A stretch of DNA of 64,000 nt from VRUE01 sp963844395 (lineage in GTDB: Bacteria > Actinomycetota > Thermoleophilia > Solirubrobacterales > 70-9): the NCBI GenBank assembly GCA_963844395.1, contig CAWJNX010000002.1, positions 310,001 through 374,000 on the forward strand. Direction: 5' to 3'. Positions 36,553 through 46,200 of this stretch are shown here, in pieces (the stretch's first letter is position 1; the number at the start of each line of letters is the position of its first letter). The notes beneath the pieces are model-generated. The model saw only the letters and a list, made by a program, of their open reading frames with translations. It ran no database searches and was not told the DNA's origin. The position numbers were made by a program, and so were the translations under genes.

Positions 36553-36589
36553 ATCTCAAGGTTGAAGGTTCGAGTCCTTCACGGCCCAT
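36553..36589 (+). repeat. Right attachment site (partial tRNA-Lys copy)
   Basis: Exact copy of 34896-34932. It lacks the 5' half of the tRNA, so it is not functional as a tRNA. It marks the right junction; the TPR-protein gene ends 55 bp beyond. Confidence 0.9.
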
Positions 36590-36644
36590 CGACGCTGACG
36601 CGTGCGAGTACCGGCGACCTGGACGATGCGGGCCTCGCGCACGG

Positions 36645-37457
36645 TTATTCGCCGGCCGGGGGAGCGGCGCCGCCGAAGCCGCCGAGCGGGTTTTGGAGCT
36701 GTTCCCCTCCCGCTTTCTGTTCCGCTTTGCTTATCCGTTCGATCTGGGCCACGTACTGGGTGCCGCGTTTGCGGTATTCGTCCAGCTGTTTTTTGGCGTT
36801 TTCGGCTTCGGGTTTGGAGGCAGCGCGTGCCACCGCTTGCTTCGCGGCCTTGTCTCCCGCCGCGACGTTGCCGTTGAAGTACTCGTAGATCGCCAGCGAG
36901 CTCAGCGAGCCGATGTTCGGCCGGGCGGTGGCGGCGATCCGCTGCGCCCTCACCGCCGTTTCGAGGTTTTCTTCGATCTCGGCGAGCGTGGATGAGCCTT
37001 TTTCCGCCAGGGTGAAATAGGTCTGCGCGACGAGTTGAGCAACGCCGGGGTTGGGATCCTTGCCGGCCTGCTGCAAATAGCGGCTCCAGGATTCCTGCGC
37101 TGCATCGAAATCTTTGATCGCCTCCGGCGGCGGAATCCCCGGGGCGCCGGTCTGCGGGTCGATTTCGGTCTGCGCATTGCCCGCCTGGATGCGAGCCCGG
37201 GTCAGAGAGAGCAGCGCGCCCTCGTCGGTCGGGTTTTTCGCCAGCCGGCCTTCGATCCGCTCGGACTGCTCGTGGAAGACCTCGGTTGCGTCGCTCGTAC
37301 CGCCGCCTTCGAACAGTTCGCCGAGGCTGAACGGTCCGACGGTGAGGAAGAGGCTGCCGCCCATCAGCAGCGCCAGGACCGCGTAGACGACGCGGATGAC
37401 GTTCTTGCGCCGTCCCCGCGTGTCGAAGAGCATCCGTCGCTCGCCGCTGTCCGCCAT
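36645..37457 (-). CDS. TPR-repeat membrane protein next to tatC
   Basis: 270 residues. A cytoplasmic basic N-terminus is followed by one membrane helix (about 20-42, VIRVVYAVLALLMGGSLFLTV). Helical-repeat sequence of TPR type comes next (about 85-230: DEGALLSLTRARIQAGNA, SSLAIYEYFNGNVAAGDKAA), with a Gly/Pro/Ala tail. It probably acts as an adaptor outside the membrane. Its ATG overlaps the tatC stop, so it is translated with Tat. It may help substrate folding or cytochrome assembly, but this is inference. Confidence 0.72.
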   Translation of the reverse strand: MADSGERRMLFDTRGRRKNVIRVVYAVLALLMGGSLFLTVGPFSLGELFEGGGTSDATEVFHEQSERIEGRLAKNPTDEGALLSLTRARIQAGNAQTEIDPQTGAPGIPPPEAIKDFDAAQESWSRYLQQAGKDPNPGVAQLVAQTYFTLAEKGSSTLAEIEENLETAVRAQRIAATARPNIGSLSSLAIYEYFNGNVAAGDKAAKQAVARAASKPEAENAKKQLDEYRKRGTQYVAQIERISKAEQKAGGEQLQNPLGGFGGAAPPAGE

Positions 37458-38233
37458 CAGTCCGTCACCGCTCCCGCGTTGGCTTTGCCCAGACCTCCCG
37501 CGACCCTCGATCTGCCGAAGAACCGCGCAAGCAAGATACTCAACTCGTACAGAATGAGCAGGGGAACCATCTCGATCAGCATTGAGATCGGATCGACGCC
37601 GGGCAGTGCTGCGGCGAGCAGCGCGATCCCGAGGTAGGCGTAGCGCCGGTTGGCGCGCAGCTGGTCGGTGCTGACGATGCCGAGCCGGGTGAGGGCGACG
37701 ATCGCCAGCGGCAGCTGGAAGATCAGCCCGCCGGCCAGCATCGTGGTCGAGAAGAAGCTGTAGTAGTCGCGGGCGCGCACCTGGACGTTGAACTCGGTCT
37801 CGTTGAAGCCGAGCAGGAACTCGGTCGCCGGCGGCATCACGACGAAGTAGGCGAAGGCGACGCCGCCCGCGAAGAGCAGCGGCGCCAGTATGAGGATCGG
37901 GATCACGACCCGGCGCTCGGTCTGGCTGAAGGCGGGCAGAACGAAGGCGTATAGCTGGTAGAGCAGGACTGGCATCGAGAGGATCAGCGCCCCGTACATG
38001 GCAACCATCAGCGTCGTCGTGAAGGGCTCGGTGACGCCGAAGGTGAGCAGCCTGTCCTGGTCGTTCGGCAGGGGATCGGAGGCGATCTCCAGCAGCAGGT
38101 GGCTCTGCCAGAAGCAGAGCGCCAGGGCGACGCCGATGACGACGACGCAGACGACGATCCGGTTACGCAGCTCGTCGAGGTGCTCTACGAGGGTGAGGCG
38201 GTCCTCATGGGAGACCGGCCTGACGCGGGACAT
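37457..38233 (-). CDS. tatC: Sec-independent (Tat) translocase subunit TatC
   Basis: 258 residues with six membrane helices. It begins with HEDRLTLVEHLDELRNRIVV (the conserved HLxELRxR motif) and has the LPxFSQTERR-type cytoplasmic loop and FVVMPPATEFLLGF. TatC binds the twin-arginine signal and works with TatA. The tatA gene lies 9 bp upstream. The Rieske protein encoded nearby has a twin-arginine-like start (MTRRRVFTV) and is a likely substrate. Confidence 0.96.
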   Translation of the reverse strand: MSRVRPVSHEDRLTLVEHLDELRNRIVVCVVVIGVALALCFWQSHLLLEIASDPLPNDQDRLLTFGVTEPFTTTLMVAMYGALILSMPVLLYQLYAFVLPAFSQTERRVVIPILILAPLLFAGGVAFAYFVVMPPATEFLLGFNETEFNVQVRARDYYSFFSTTMLAGGLIFQLPLAIVALTRLGIVSTDQLRANRRYAYLGIALLAAALPGVDPISMLIEMVPLLILYELSILLARFFGRSRVAGGLGKANAGAVTD

Positions 38234-38242
38234 CGGTCGGCC

Positions 38243-38470
38243 TCAGGGCCGCTTGTGCCCGACCGGCTCGCCCCTACTCGGCTCGATCTCCGGCGGCGAG
38301 GAGGAGCGGTCGTCCTCATCCTCGTCGTTGTCCCCGCCCAGCGAGCCGCGGAACTCGCGGATGCCCTTGCCCAGCGAGCGACCGAGCTCCGGCAGGCGCT
38401 TCGGGCCGAAGACGATCAGGGCGATGATCAGGACGACGACTATCTCAAGGGGACCGATGTTTCCGAGCAC
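38243..38470 (-). CDS. tatA: Sec-independent (Tat) translocase subunit TatA
   Basis: 75 residues from GTG 38470. Short N-terminal membrane helix (IGPLEIVVVLIIALIVFG), the FGPKRLPELGRSLGK hinge and amphipathic helix, and an acidic Ser/Pro tail. TatA oligomers form the protein-conducting path of the Tat system. First gene of the tatA-tatC-TPR operon. Confidence 0.94.
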   Translation of the reverse strand: MLGNIGPLEIVVVLIIALIVFGPKRLPELGRSLGKGIREFRGSLGGDNDEDEDDRSSSPPEIEPSRGEPVGHKRP

Positions 38471-38625
38471 GGTCCCATGGTAGCGGGCACCCGAGGTGGC
38501 GGGACCGAGTCGTGCAGGCGCCGCGGCACTCCCGAATTGCGGATCGGGTCGCTACCCGGAATTCTAATTTTCTCGCTGCCCTGCGGATAACTGCGGATTA
38601 AACGACGGCGTCGCGTGTTCGATAG

Positions 38626-38964
38626 ATGACCATGAGCAACGCCAGCCGTACCGACGCGACGAAACCCGCCGGGCTCCATGTCTGCCCCGAATGCAGCTCG
38701 AAGCTGGTCCAACCGACCTGCTGGGAGCAGGCGGCGCCGCGCGGTCACTGGCGACTGTGGCGACGTTGCCCCGAGTGCGAGTGGCTCGGCGACAGCGTCC
38801 ACGGCGAGCGTGAGATCGACGCCTACGACGAAGCACTCGACGACGGCACCGAGGCGCTGGCCGGCCAGCTCGAGGAGCTGGAGCACGAAAGCATGCAGCG
38901 GGTCGCCGACACCTTCGCGATGGCGCTAGAGGCCGACCTGATCACCGCCGAAGACTTCCGCTAG
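38626..38964 (+). CDS. Hypothetical zinc-ribbon protein
   Basis: 112 residues (ATG 38626, or 38632). Two CPEC motifs (HVCPECSSKLVQPTCW and RRCPECEWLGD), 39 residues apart, form a likely zinc ribbon. The rest is an acidic helix (ALAGQLEELEHESMQRVAD) to the C-terminus, which ends LITAEDFR. No name known to me; I would expect a protein- or nucleic-acid-binding role. It is divergent from tatA. Confidence 0.7.
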   Translation: MTMSNASRTDATKPAGLHVCPECSSKLVQPTCWEQAAPRGHWRLWRRCPECEWLGDSVHGEREIDAYDEALDDGTEALAGQLEELEHESMQRVADTFAMALEADLITAEDFR

Positions 38965-39007
38965 ACGGTCCAGGGTCAAACCCCTGCCCGCCCCGGATGG
39001 GTGTTAG

Positions 39008-39046
39008 CGGGGTGGCGAGGGTACCTGCCGCAGCCACGCCACCCCG
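39008..39046. terminator. Probable terminator between convergent genes
   Basis: CGGGGTGGCG (39008-39017) and CGCCACCCCG (39037-39046), perfect 10-bp stem with a 19-nt loop, in the gap between the zinc-ribbon gene and the convergent polyprenyl synthase gene. The rest of 38965-39188 shows nothing clear. Confidence 0.5.
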
Positions 39047-39188
39047 TCAAGCCAGCCGAGCTCTGGATTCGCGCCTGAAGCGCCTTACTCCCAGCTCAGG
39101 GTTTCGCGAGCTTTGAGAGGCCTGACCCGCTGCGCACCTCGACTTCGTGCTGACGGTCGCGTGTCGGGGGATCGTCTGGTCGCGCGGC

Positions 39189-40152
39189 TCAGCCGTAGCG
39201 CTGGACGACGCCGTCGGCGACAAGGTCGAGTAGCTTCAGCCGTTCGGCGTCGAGTTCGGTGGAGGCGAGCCGCAGCTTCGCCGCTCCGACCATCTCCATG
39301 GCTCGCGTGCGGACCCGCTGCAGCGCACCGGTTGCTGCGATGCGGTCGCAAAGCGCCTCGGCCCCGTCCTCGTCGAGAGAGCGCAGGTCCGTCGCACCGA
39401 TCTGCTGATCCTCGGCAGCGGCGAGGATCAGGGGCAGCGTCACGGTCCCATCGAGCAGGTCGGTGCCGCGCGCCTTGCCGGTTCGCTCGGGCGGGCCCGA
39501 GACGTCGAGGACGTCGTCGAGCAGCTGGAAGGCGAGGCCGATCTCGGCGCCGAACCGGCCGAGCTCCCCTTCGTCGCGGCCGAGCAGGCAGGCGCACTCG
39601 AACAGCTTCCCGGTCTTCAGTTGGCAGCGCTCCAGGTAGCGCGCCTCGGGGATCTTCGTGTCGTAGGCGTCGCGGCGTTGAGCCAGCTCTCCCTGCGCCA
39701 GCGCCACGGAGGCGCCCGAGAGCAGCTCGATCGCCCGCAGATCGCCGTGCTCGGCAAGCAAGGCGAACGCCCTCGAGAAGAGCAGGTCGCCGGTGGCCGT
39801 CGCCCGGTCACGGCCGGAGCTGGCGGCGACGGTAGGACGGCCGCGGCGAAGCGGGGCGTCGTCGAGGACGTCGTCGTGGACGAGCGTCGCCATGTGGATC
39901 AGCTCGATCGCCGCGCCCGCTCGCGCCGCCGCCTCCCCCCCGACTCGCCGCCGCAAATCAGGACCAGCAACGGTCGCAGCCGCTTGCCGCCGGCCTCCAA
40001 GGTCATTCCCGCGTCCCCACCAAGGAGTTCCCCGTGGCCGCCAGCCTGCTCGCGCAGGATCTCCTCGACCCGGCCGAGCCCGCCGGCAGCCAGCGGCTCG
40101 AGGCGTCGAGGACGGCCGTGACGGGGGGCGGGACTGCCGAGTCGCGGGTCAC
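39189..40152 (-). CDS. Polyprenyl diphosphate synthase, frame broken
   Basis: A trans-isoprenyl chain-elongating enzyme, probably making the menaquinone side chain. The first Asp-rich motif is LVHDDVLDDAPLRRG; the second, normally DDxxD, is FQLLDDVLDVSG. The N-terminal part (LEPLAAGGLGRVEEILREQA, MTLEAGGKRLRPLLVL) is in another frame. It joins the main frame at a run of seven C/G bases (39935-39941), a typical homopolymer error. A second shift lies near the N-terminus, around 40085-40110. GTG 40152 overlaps the stop of the upstream menG/ubiE gene. Confidence 0.88.
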
Positions 40153-40877
40153 ACGCGGATGCCGCTGTGGATCGCGATGATCCCCCCGGCGAGGACGGTC
40201 CAGCAGATCTGCTCGAGCCCGGCCGCGTCCATCTTCTCCGCCAAGCCGCGCGGATCGGGGAAGCTGCGCACCGACTCGGGCAGGTAGCTGTAGGCCTCCG
40301 GGTCCGAGGTGAGCCGGCCGAGGATGGGAACGATCCGATCGAACCAGAGCGAGTAGAAAGTCGAGAGGGGCGGCCGGACCGGCTGGGTTATCTCGAGGAT
40401 CACCAGCCTGCCACCCGGGCGCAGGACGCGGGACATCTCGCTCATCCCCCGGTCCAGATTCGAGAGGTTACGGACGCCGAAGCCGACGGTGGCCGCGTCG
40501 AAGCGCTCGGCATCGTAGGGAAGGCTGAGCGCGTCGGCCCACTCGAAGCGGACTCCTGGCTCACCCCGCTCCACTGCCTTCTCGCGCGCCAGGTCGAGCA
40601 TCGGCTCGGAGAAGTCGCAGCCAACCACGCGGCCATCCGGCGAGACCCGGCTTGCCAGCTCCAGCGCCAAGTCTCCGGTCCCGCAGCAGACGTCGAGCGC
40701 CGTGTCGCCTGGGCGCAGCTTGGCCCGATCGGCGGCGCGCTGCCGCCAGCTGTGATGCAGGCCAGCCGTCATCAACGAGTTGAGCAGGTCGTAGTGACCG
40801 GCGATCCGGTCGAACATGCGATTGACCTGGCCGGCGAACTGGGCGGAGTCCCGCGAGGGCCTCGTGGTCTCCGTCAT
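40149..40877 (-). CDS. menG: Demethylmenaquinone methyltransferase
   Basis: 242 residues from ATG 40877; the UbiE/MenG family performs the last step of menaquinone synthesis. It shows the SAM-binding motif LDVCCGTGDLALELA, family motifs NRMFDRIAGHYDLLNSLMTAG and RVLRPGGRLVILEITQP, and a C-terminus typical for the family (YLPESVRSFPDP). The stop overlaps the polyprenyl synthase start. With the synthase and the bc-complex genes it forms a quinone and respiration block. MenG is preferred over UbiE because Actinobacteria use menaquinone. Confidence 0.93.
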   Translation of the reverse strand: MTETTRPSRDSAQFAGQVNRMFDRIAGHYDLLNSLMTAGLHHSWRQRAADRAKLRPGDTALDVCCGTGDLALELASRVSPDGRVVGCDFSEPMLDLAREKAVERGEPGVRFEWADALSLPYDAERFDAATVGFGVRNLSNLDRGMSEMSRVLRPGGRLVILEITQPVRPPLSTFYSLWFDRIVPILGRLTSDPEAYSYLPESVRSFPDPRGLAEKMDAAGLEQICWTVLAGGIIAIHSGIRV

Positions 40878-40884
40878 GGGTACC

Positions 40885-41586
40885 TCAGTCGAGCGAGGCG
40901 AGGAAGTCCGCCAGCTCGTCGAGCTTTTTCGGCGGCAGGTCGCGGAAGGACGGCATGATGCCGGGGCCGATTTCGACCGAGCGCAGGATCGCGGCGCGGG
41001 GAACGGTGCTGGCGATGTGGGTCAGGTCCGGTCCCGGTCCGTCGTTGCCGTTCTCGCCCAATTTGTGGCAGGCCAAGCAGCCGGCTCCGGCGACCACCTC
41101 TTTGCCCGCCTCGTATTGCGGAGCGACCGCCATCTCGATCTCGGTCGGCGAGCCGCCGGTGGCGCCGAGGAAGGTGAGGTAGGCCATCGCGATGATCGTC
41201 AGGACGCCGGCGGTGGTGGCGATCGGCCGGCGACCGGGGTGACGCTCGGGGCCGCGGTCGTAGAAGGGCAGCAGCAGGAGCAGCACCATGCAGATCGTCG
41301 GGATGCCGATCGTCGCGATCGGGACCAGCTCGGGCGGTTTGATCACCCGCAGGAGCTCGAAGAGGAAGAAGAAGTACCACTCGGGCCGCGGCACGTAGCT
41401 GGTCGAGGTCGGGTCGGCCTTCGGCCCCTGCTCGGCGCCGAGCACGATCGACATCGCGATGATGACGGCGACGACGATCACCGCCATCGCCGAGTCCTTC
41501 AGCACCGCGTAGGGGAAGAAGGGCTTGCCCTTCTTCTTCAGCAGCTCGTATTCCTCCAGGTATGCCTGCTTGTCGGTCGGCTTCAT
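40885..41586 (-). CDS. Cytochrome b subunit IV-type protein fused to cytochrome c
   Basis: 233 residues. The N-terminal part carries membrane helices and the Qo-site PEWY motif (YVPRPEWYFFFLFELLR), which belongs to the C-terminal part of cytochrome b or PetD. The C-terminal third has a haem-c-binding site GCLACHKLG (about residue 170) with a possible axial Met in PGIMPSFRDLP. The protein thus replaces separate subunit IV and cytochrome c1-like carriers. ATG 41586 overlaps the stop of the cytochrome b gene. Part of the Rieske-cytochrome b-subunit IV/c operon. Confidence 0.88.
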   Translation of the reverse strand: MKPTDKQAYLEEYELLKKKGKPFFPYAVLKDSAMAVIVVAVIIAMSIVLGAEQGPKADPTSTSYVPRPEWYFFFLFELLRVIKPPELVPIATIGIPTICMVLLLLLPFYDRGPERHPGRRPIATTAGVLTIIAMAYLTFLGATGGSPTEIEMAVAPQYEAGKEVVAGAGCLACHKLGENGNDGPGPDLTHIASTVPRAAILRSVEIGPGIMPSFRDLPPKKLDELADFLASLD

Positions 41587-42473
41587 CGGCTCGGCGTTCT
41601 CCCGTTGCCGTCGGTGCCGGCCTCGAGCCGGGAGACCGGCGCGGCGTTTTTAGGCCGCTCGGCCCGCACCCAGGGCGGCGCCGTGGTGCCGAGCTTGACG
41701 ACGAGGTAGAGGTGGGCGCCGATCAGGGCGATCAGGGCGCCGGGGATGAGCAGCATGTGGATCGAGTAGAAGCGGGCCAGCGTCGTCGCCCCCAGCTCGG
41801 GGCCGGCGCGCAGGAAGTCACTCAGGTAGGGGCCGACGATCGGGCCGGTGCCGTTGATGTTGATGCCGACCACCGAGGCCCAGAAGGAGCGCTGGTCGAA
41901 GGGCAGCAGGTAGCCGGTGAACGCCATCGTCATCGTCAGGATCAGGAGCACGACCCCGATCACCCAGTTGAGCTCGCGTGGGTACTTGTAGGCGCCGAAG
42001 AAGAAGGTGCGGCCCATGTGGAGGAAGATCAGGATCACCATCACGCTGGAGCCCCACTTGTGCATCCCGTGCACGAACTGGCCGAGGAAGACGTCGTTGT
42101 TGATGTGGCTGATCGAGGCGTAGGCCTCGGTCGGCGACGGCACGTAGAACATCGCCAGGAAGACGCCGGTGACGGCCTGGACGATGAAGGCAAAGAGCGT
42201 CGCCGAGCCGAGCGTGTAGAACCAGTTGGTCCCCTTCGGCACCTTGCGGTAGAGCATCCCGGTAAGGAAGCCGGAGGCCGCCGTCCGCTGGTCAACCCAG
42301 GCGAGGACGTCAGCCGGCGCCTCTTTGGCGCGCTCGGCGATCTTCTGGGCCTCCGACGGGCGCTCCGCCGGCGCGGTCTTGAGGTCAGCGGGAGCAGAGC
42401 CCTTAGCGCCGTTGCCGCTGCCCGGCTTGGCCGGTTTACGGAGCGGGGCGGGGATCAGGGAGTCGAGTTTCAT
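41583..42473 (-). CDS. Cytochrome b (N-terminal, b6-type)
   Basis: 296 residues. After a hydrophilic N-terminus of about 65 residues come four membrane helices with paired haem-ligand histidines (HGMHKWGSSVMVILIFLHMG and FYSIHMLLIPGALIALIGAH) and the family motif GYLLPFDQRSFWASVVG. It is the haem-b core of a cytochrome bc (b6f-like) complex; the C-terminal half of cytochrome b is on the next gene. Overlapping start and stop codons with both neighbours give a tight operon. Confidence 0.93.
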   Translation of the reverse strand: MKLDSLIPAPLRKPAKPGSGNGAKGSAPADLKTAPAERPSEAQKIAERAKEAPADVLAWVDQRTAASGFLTGMLYRKVPKGTNWFYTLGSATLFAFIVQAVTGVFLAMFYVPSPTEAYASISHINNDVFLGQFVHGMHKWGSSVMVILIFLHMGRTFFFGAYKYPRELNWVIGVVLLILTMTMAFTGYLLPFDQRSFWASVVGININGTGPIVGPYLSDFLRAGPELGATTLARFYSIHMLLIPGALIALIGAHLYLVVKLGTTAPPWVRAERPKNAAPVSRLEAGTDGNGRTPSR

Positions 42474-43138
42474 GGCGGCGGGAAGGTAGACGGGCGCGGC
42501 GGGTAGAGGTACTCCCAGACACCGCCGGTGAACTCGCCGGGGTCACGGGCGCGGACCGCCTCCAGCTGCGAGGTGACGCTGTAGCGGGGGCCGACCTCGA
42601 CCTGGCCGGCGCGGATTCGGGTCTGGAAGCGGTCCAGCGGGCGGACCGGCGGGCCGCCGAGCACCTTGCCGACGAAGTCGTAGACGCCGCCGTGGCAGGG
42701 GCAGATGAAGTTGCCGGCAGCCTCAACGAACCGCACCGGGCAGCCGAGGTGGGCGCAGCGGTTGGAGATCGCGACGATTTCGTTCGGATCCTCGCCCAGC
42801 TCCTTCGATCCTTTGCGCACGTAGGCGGTGGTCTTGCCGGCGTCGGCGATCCCCTCGGTCTCGGTGAAGACCACCTGGCGGTAGGTGTCGGCGACGAAGT
42901 CGTCGAGCGGGCCGACCGGCTCCCAGCGCTCCTTGCCGCGGTGAAAGATCGGCGCTACGGCGAAGCCGACGGCGGGCAGGACGATCGCGGCTCCGGCGAT
43001 CCCACCGAGGCCCTGGGCGGCGACCGTGAAGACGCGCCGGCGCGTCATCGACTCACCCTCGAAATAGCCGGGGGGGTCGGGCTTGGCCCGCTCGGGAGCC
43101 GCCTCGGCCCCGTTTCGCTTGTCCGCTTCGTCAGCCAC
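42470..43138 (-). CDS. Rieske iron-sulfur protein of the bc complex
   Basis: 222 residues from GTG 43138. An N-terminal segment with MTRRRVFTVAAQGLGGIAGA gives a twin-arginine-like membrane anchor. The [2Fe-2S] cluster motifs are CAHLGC and CPCHGG, in the order and spacing of Rieske proteins. The C-terminus is longer than usual (GVWEYLYPPRPSTFPPP). It oxidises menaquinol and passes electrons to the haem c. First gene of the operon; the Tat genes that could export it are about 4 kb away. Confidence 0.94.
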   Translation of the reverse strand: MADEADKRNGAEAAPERAKPDPPGYFEGESMTRRRVFTVAAQGLGGIAGAAIVLPAVGFAVAPIFHRGKERWEPVGPLDDFVADTYRQVVFTETEGIADAGKTTAYVRKGSKELGEDPNEIVAISNRCAHLGCPVRFVEAAGNFICPCHGGVYDFVGKVLGGPPVRPLDRFQTRIRAGQVEVGPRYSVTSQLEAVRARDPGEFTGGVWEYLYPPRPSTFPPP

Positions 43139-43231
43139 AGTCCGCCAAGTGCAAGGGCAGGGGAGTTTATTGCCTCGGCGGCGCCGGCAGCTCGTGGCGG
43201 CTTTATGTAGGCGACGTTAACGCGCGGGGAG

Positions 43232-46200
43232 GTGTCGACCGCCTGGTATACACAGACCCCCGTGTCTTCAGGGGTCTCGAGGGGTGGCGGCGACGAGGGG
43301 GGCCGAACGCCGCTCTCGCTGCGGCATCCCCGCGCGATGCTCGTCCTCGCCTTTGTCGCCTTCGTCGTCCTCGCCGTGCTCGCCCGCGGCGTCGAGGACA
43401 AGCTTCGGCCCAGCTCGCTCAGCATTCCGGGCACCGAGTCCTCGCGCGGCAACGACCTGCTCAACGATCACTTCGGTGACACCGCGCCCTTCGCGATCCT
43501 CTTGCAGGGGCCGGCGGCGCAGCTCGACGTCCAGGGCCCGCGGTTGATCCGCGCCCTGCGCACGGACCCGGCGGTCTCGACCCTCTCGCCCTGGGACCGG
43601 GGCAGCGTCGAGCGCCTCCGCCCCGGTCCGCGCAAGGCGTTGATCTTCGCCGACTTCCACGTCGACGCCGAGGTGGCGGTGCGCGACACCGTCCCCGATC
43701 TCGAACGGACGCTCGAGGAGCGGATTTCGCCCCCGGTGAGGGCGACGCAGACCGGCTTCGCCAGCCTCTCGCGGGCGGTCCAGGAGGAGTCGATCGACTC
43801 GACCGAGCGGGCCGAGCTGATCGCCCTCCCCTTCCTGCTGGTCGTGCTGCTGCTGGTCTTCCGCTCGCCGGTCGCCGCCGCGATTCCGCTCGCCTTCGGC
43901 GCGATCACCGTCAACGCCTCGCGCGGCATCATCTCGATCGCCGCCGACTGGATCTCAATCGACGCCTTCTCCCTGACGGTCTGCGCGATGATGGGCCTGG
44001 CGCTGGGGGTCGACTACGCGCTGCTGATGGTCTCCCGCTTCCGCGAGGAGCTGCTGGCCGGGGCGGACCCGCTCGAGGCGGCGCGGATGACCCGCCGCAC
44101 CGCCGGCCGGACGACGGCGTTCGCCGGATCGACCCTCTTCCTGGCGATGCTGGTGACGCTGCTCGTGATGCCGGGGAAGCTCCTCCTCTCGCTGGCCGGG
44201 ACGGCGATCGTCGTGACCGGGATCAGCGTTCTCGTCGCGGCCCTGGTCGGCCCGGCACTGCTCGTCCTGATCGGTCACAACGTCAACCGCTGGCGGCTTG
44301 GCGGCGACGGGGGCGGCACTCGGGTGATGGCGCTGGTCGGCGCCGCGCTCAGCAAGCCGCGGCTGGCCGTGGCCCTGATCGGGGCGCTCGTGCTGCTGCT
44401 GGCGGCGCCCGTCCTCGCCCTCGAGACCGGGCCGCCGAGCGCCGAGCAGCTGCCCCCTTCCAACTCCGCTCGCGAGGACGCCGAGCGGATCGCCCGGGTC
44501 GCGGGACCCGGCTGGGACGCGCCCTTCGTCGTGGTCGCCGTCGCCAAGCGGGGGCAGATCACCGAGGAGCGACGACTAGCGGCGCTGACGCGCTCGCAGC
44601 GGCAGATCGCCGACGACCCCGGGGTGCAGGCGGTGATCGGCCCGGGTCAGGTCAAGCGGCGGGTCGCGCCGCTGCAAGAAGGTGGCAGGGACCTGCTCGC
44701 CGGTCGCGGCGAGGCCAATCCGGAGCGCTTCGAGCGGCTCGGCACGCGACTCGGCGGGGCAGCCGGCGGCGTCAGGCAACTTCGCTCGGGGATCGAGAAG
44801 GCCAGCCACGGCGCCGGCCTGCTTGCCACCGGGTCGGGACGGGCAGGGTCGGGCGCCGAACAGATCGAGGGAGGTCTGGCGCGTGCCGTAGAGGGAGCGC
44901 GGGGGGCAACTGGAGCCCTGGACCGACTCGCCGAGGGTTCGGGAAAACTGGCCGAAGGCCAGCGCCAGGCGCAGCTCGGGGCGCTGTCGCTCGAAGGAAA
45001 CGCGAATGAACTGTTGAGCCGCGTGCGCGACCGCGCCCTGGAGCAGGCGCGGAGCCTGCGGGCCGATCTGAAGCAGCGCGCGGCGGGCGACCCGAGCCTG
45101 GCCGAGGAGGCGCGCGAATCCGAACGGCTGGTCGAAAGCCTTGCGATCGCCCGCAATGACGCGCAGCGGGTCCGCAACCTCTCCGAGCAACTCCGCAAAG
45201 GGCAGACGAGGCTGGCTGACGGTGGGGCAAGACTGCACAAGGGGGCCGAGCGTCTGGCCGACGCGGCCGGTGGTCTGCCGGGCGGGCTCGAACGGCTGCG
45301 AAGAGGGACGGCGGAGCTGGTCGCGGGGTTGGCACAGCTGCGGGGCGGCGCCGACACGCTCGAACAGCGACTGGCCGAAGGCTTCCAGCGCTCGCAGCCG
45401 CTGCAGACGGGGCTGCGCAGGGCGAGTGTCCGGGTCTCGGTCAGCGCCGACCGCTTCGATCGGCGGGTCGATCGGCTGCGCCGCTCCTCGCCCGGGATCT
45501 TCGACTCCGGCTACTTCGTGCTCTCGGCACTGGACGGAGCACCCGACGAGGAGCGCGAACGGGCGAGCGAGATCGTCAACCTTGAAAGCGGCGGCCAGGC
45601 CGCCCAGATGGTCGTCATCCCTCGCTACACCTTCAACACGCCGGGCTCGATCGCGCTCAACGAGCGCCTCAAGGACGACGCCGGCGAGCTCGCGGCCGCC
45701 GCCGACGCGACCACCGGAGTGACGGGCGGGGCGGCCAAGCTGATCGATTACACCGACACGATCACCGGGCGGATCCCGATCGTGATCGCTGTGATCTCGA
45801 TCGCTACCTTCCTGATCCTCGTTCTGATTCTGCGGGCGATCCCGCTGGCGGCGATCGCGGTAGCGCTGAACCTGGTCACTGTCGCCGTCGCCTTCGGCAT
45901 CCTCACCCTGCTCTTCGAGGTGCCCGAGGGCTGGCCGCTCGGCGGCCGCACCTACGTCAACGCGATCGGGGCAGCGGGGATATTCGGCATCGTCTTCGGC
46001 CTCTCGATCGACTACGCGGTCTTCCTCTTGATGCGGATGCGTGAGCATTACGAGAACGGCGCGCCCAACGAGGAGGCGATCGCCTTCGGCCTGGAGCGGA
46101 CGGCGCGGGTGATCACCGGAGCGGCGGCGATCATGACCGCGGTCTTCGTCGCCTTCGCCGGGGCGCCGATCGCCACCGTCAGCCAGCTCGGGGTCGGGTT

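Larger units (their letters stand above)
34896..36589 (+). mobile_element. Small tRNA-Lys-integrated island carrying a Panacea toxin-antitoxin-like module
   Basis: A perfect 37-bp direct repeat, formed by the 3' half of tRNA-Lys and a copy at the far end, bounds a unit of about 1.66 kb. This is the footprint of tyrosine-recombinase integration at a tRNA gene. The content is three small genes and about 340 bp of non-coding DNA at the right end. No integrase, excisionase or relaxase is present, so the unit is either a non-autonomous element moved in trans or a remnant. Base composition is visibly less GC-rich than the surroundings. Confidence 0.82.

Noticed and set aside
36242..36589. Minus-strand frame beginning MGREGLEPSTLRS
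   Set aside because: The start is the reverse translation of the tRNA-derived repeat, a known false protein start. The rest has no family features and lies in the non-coding end of the island.
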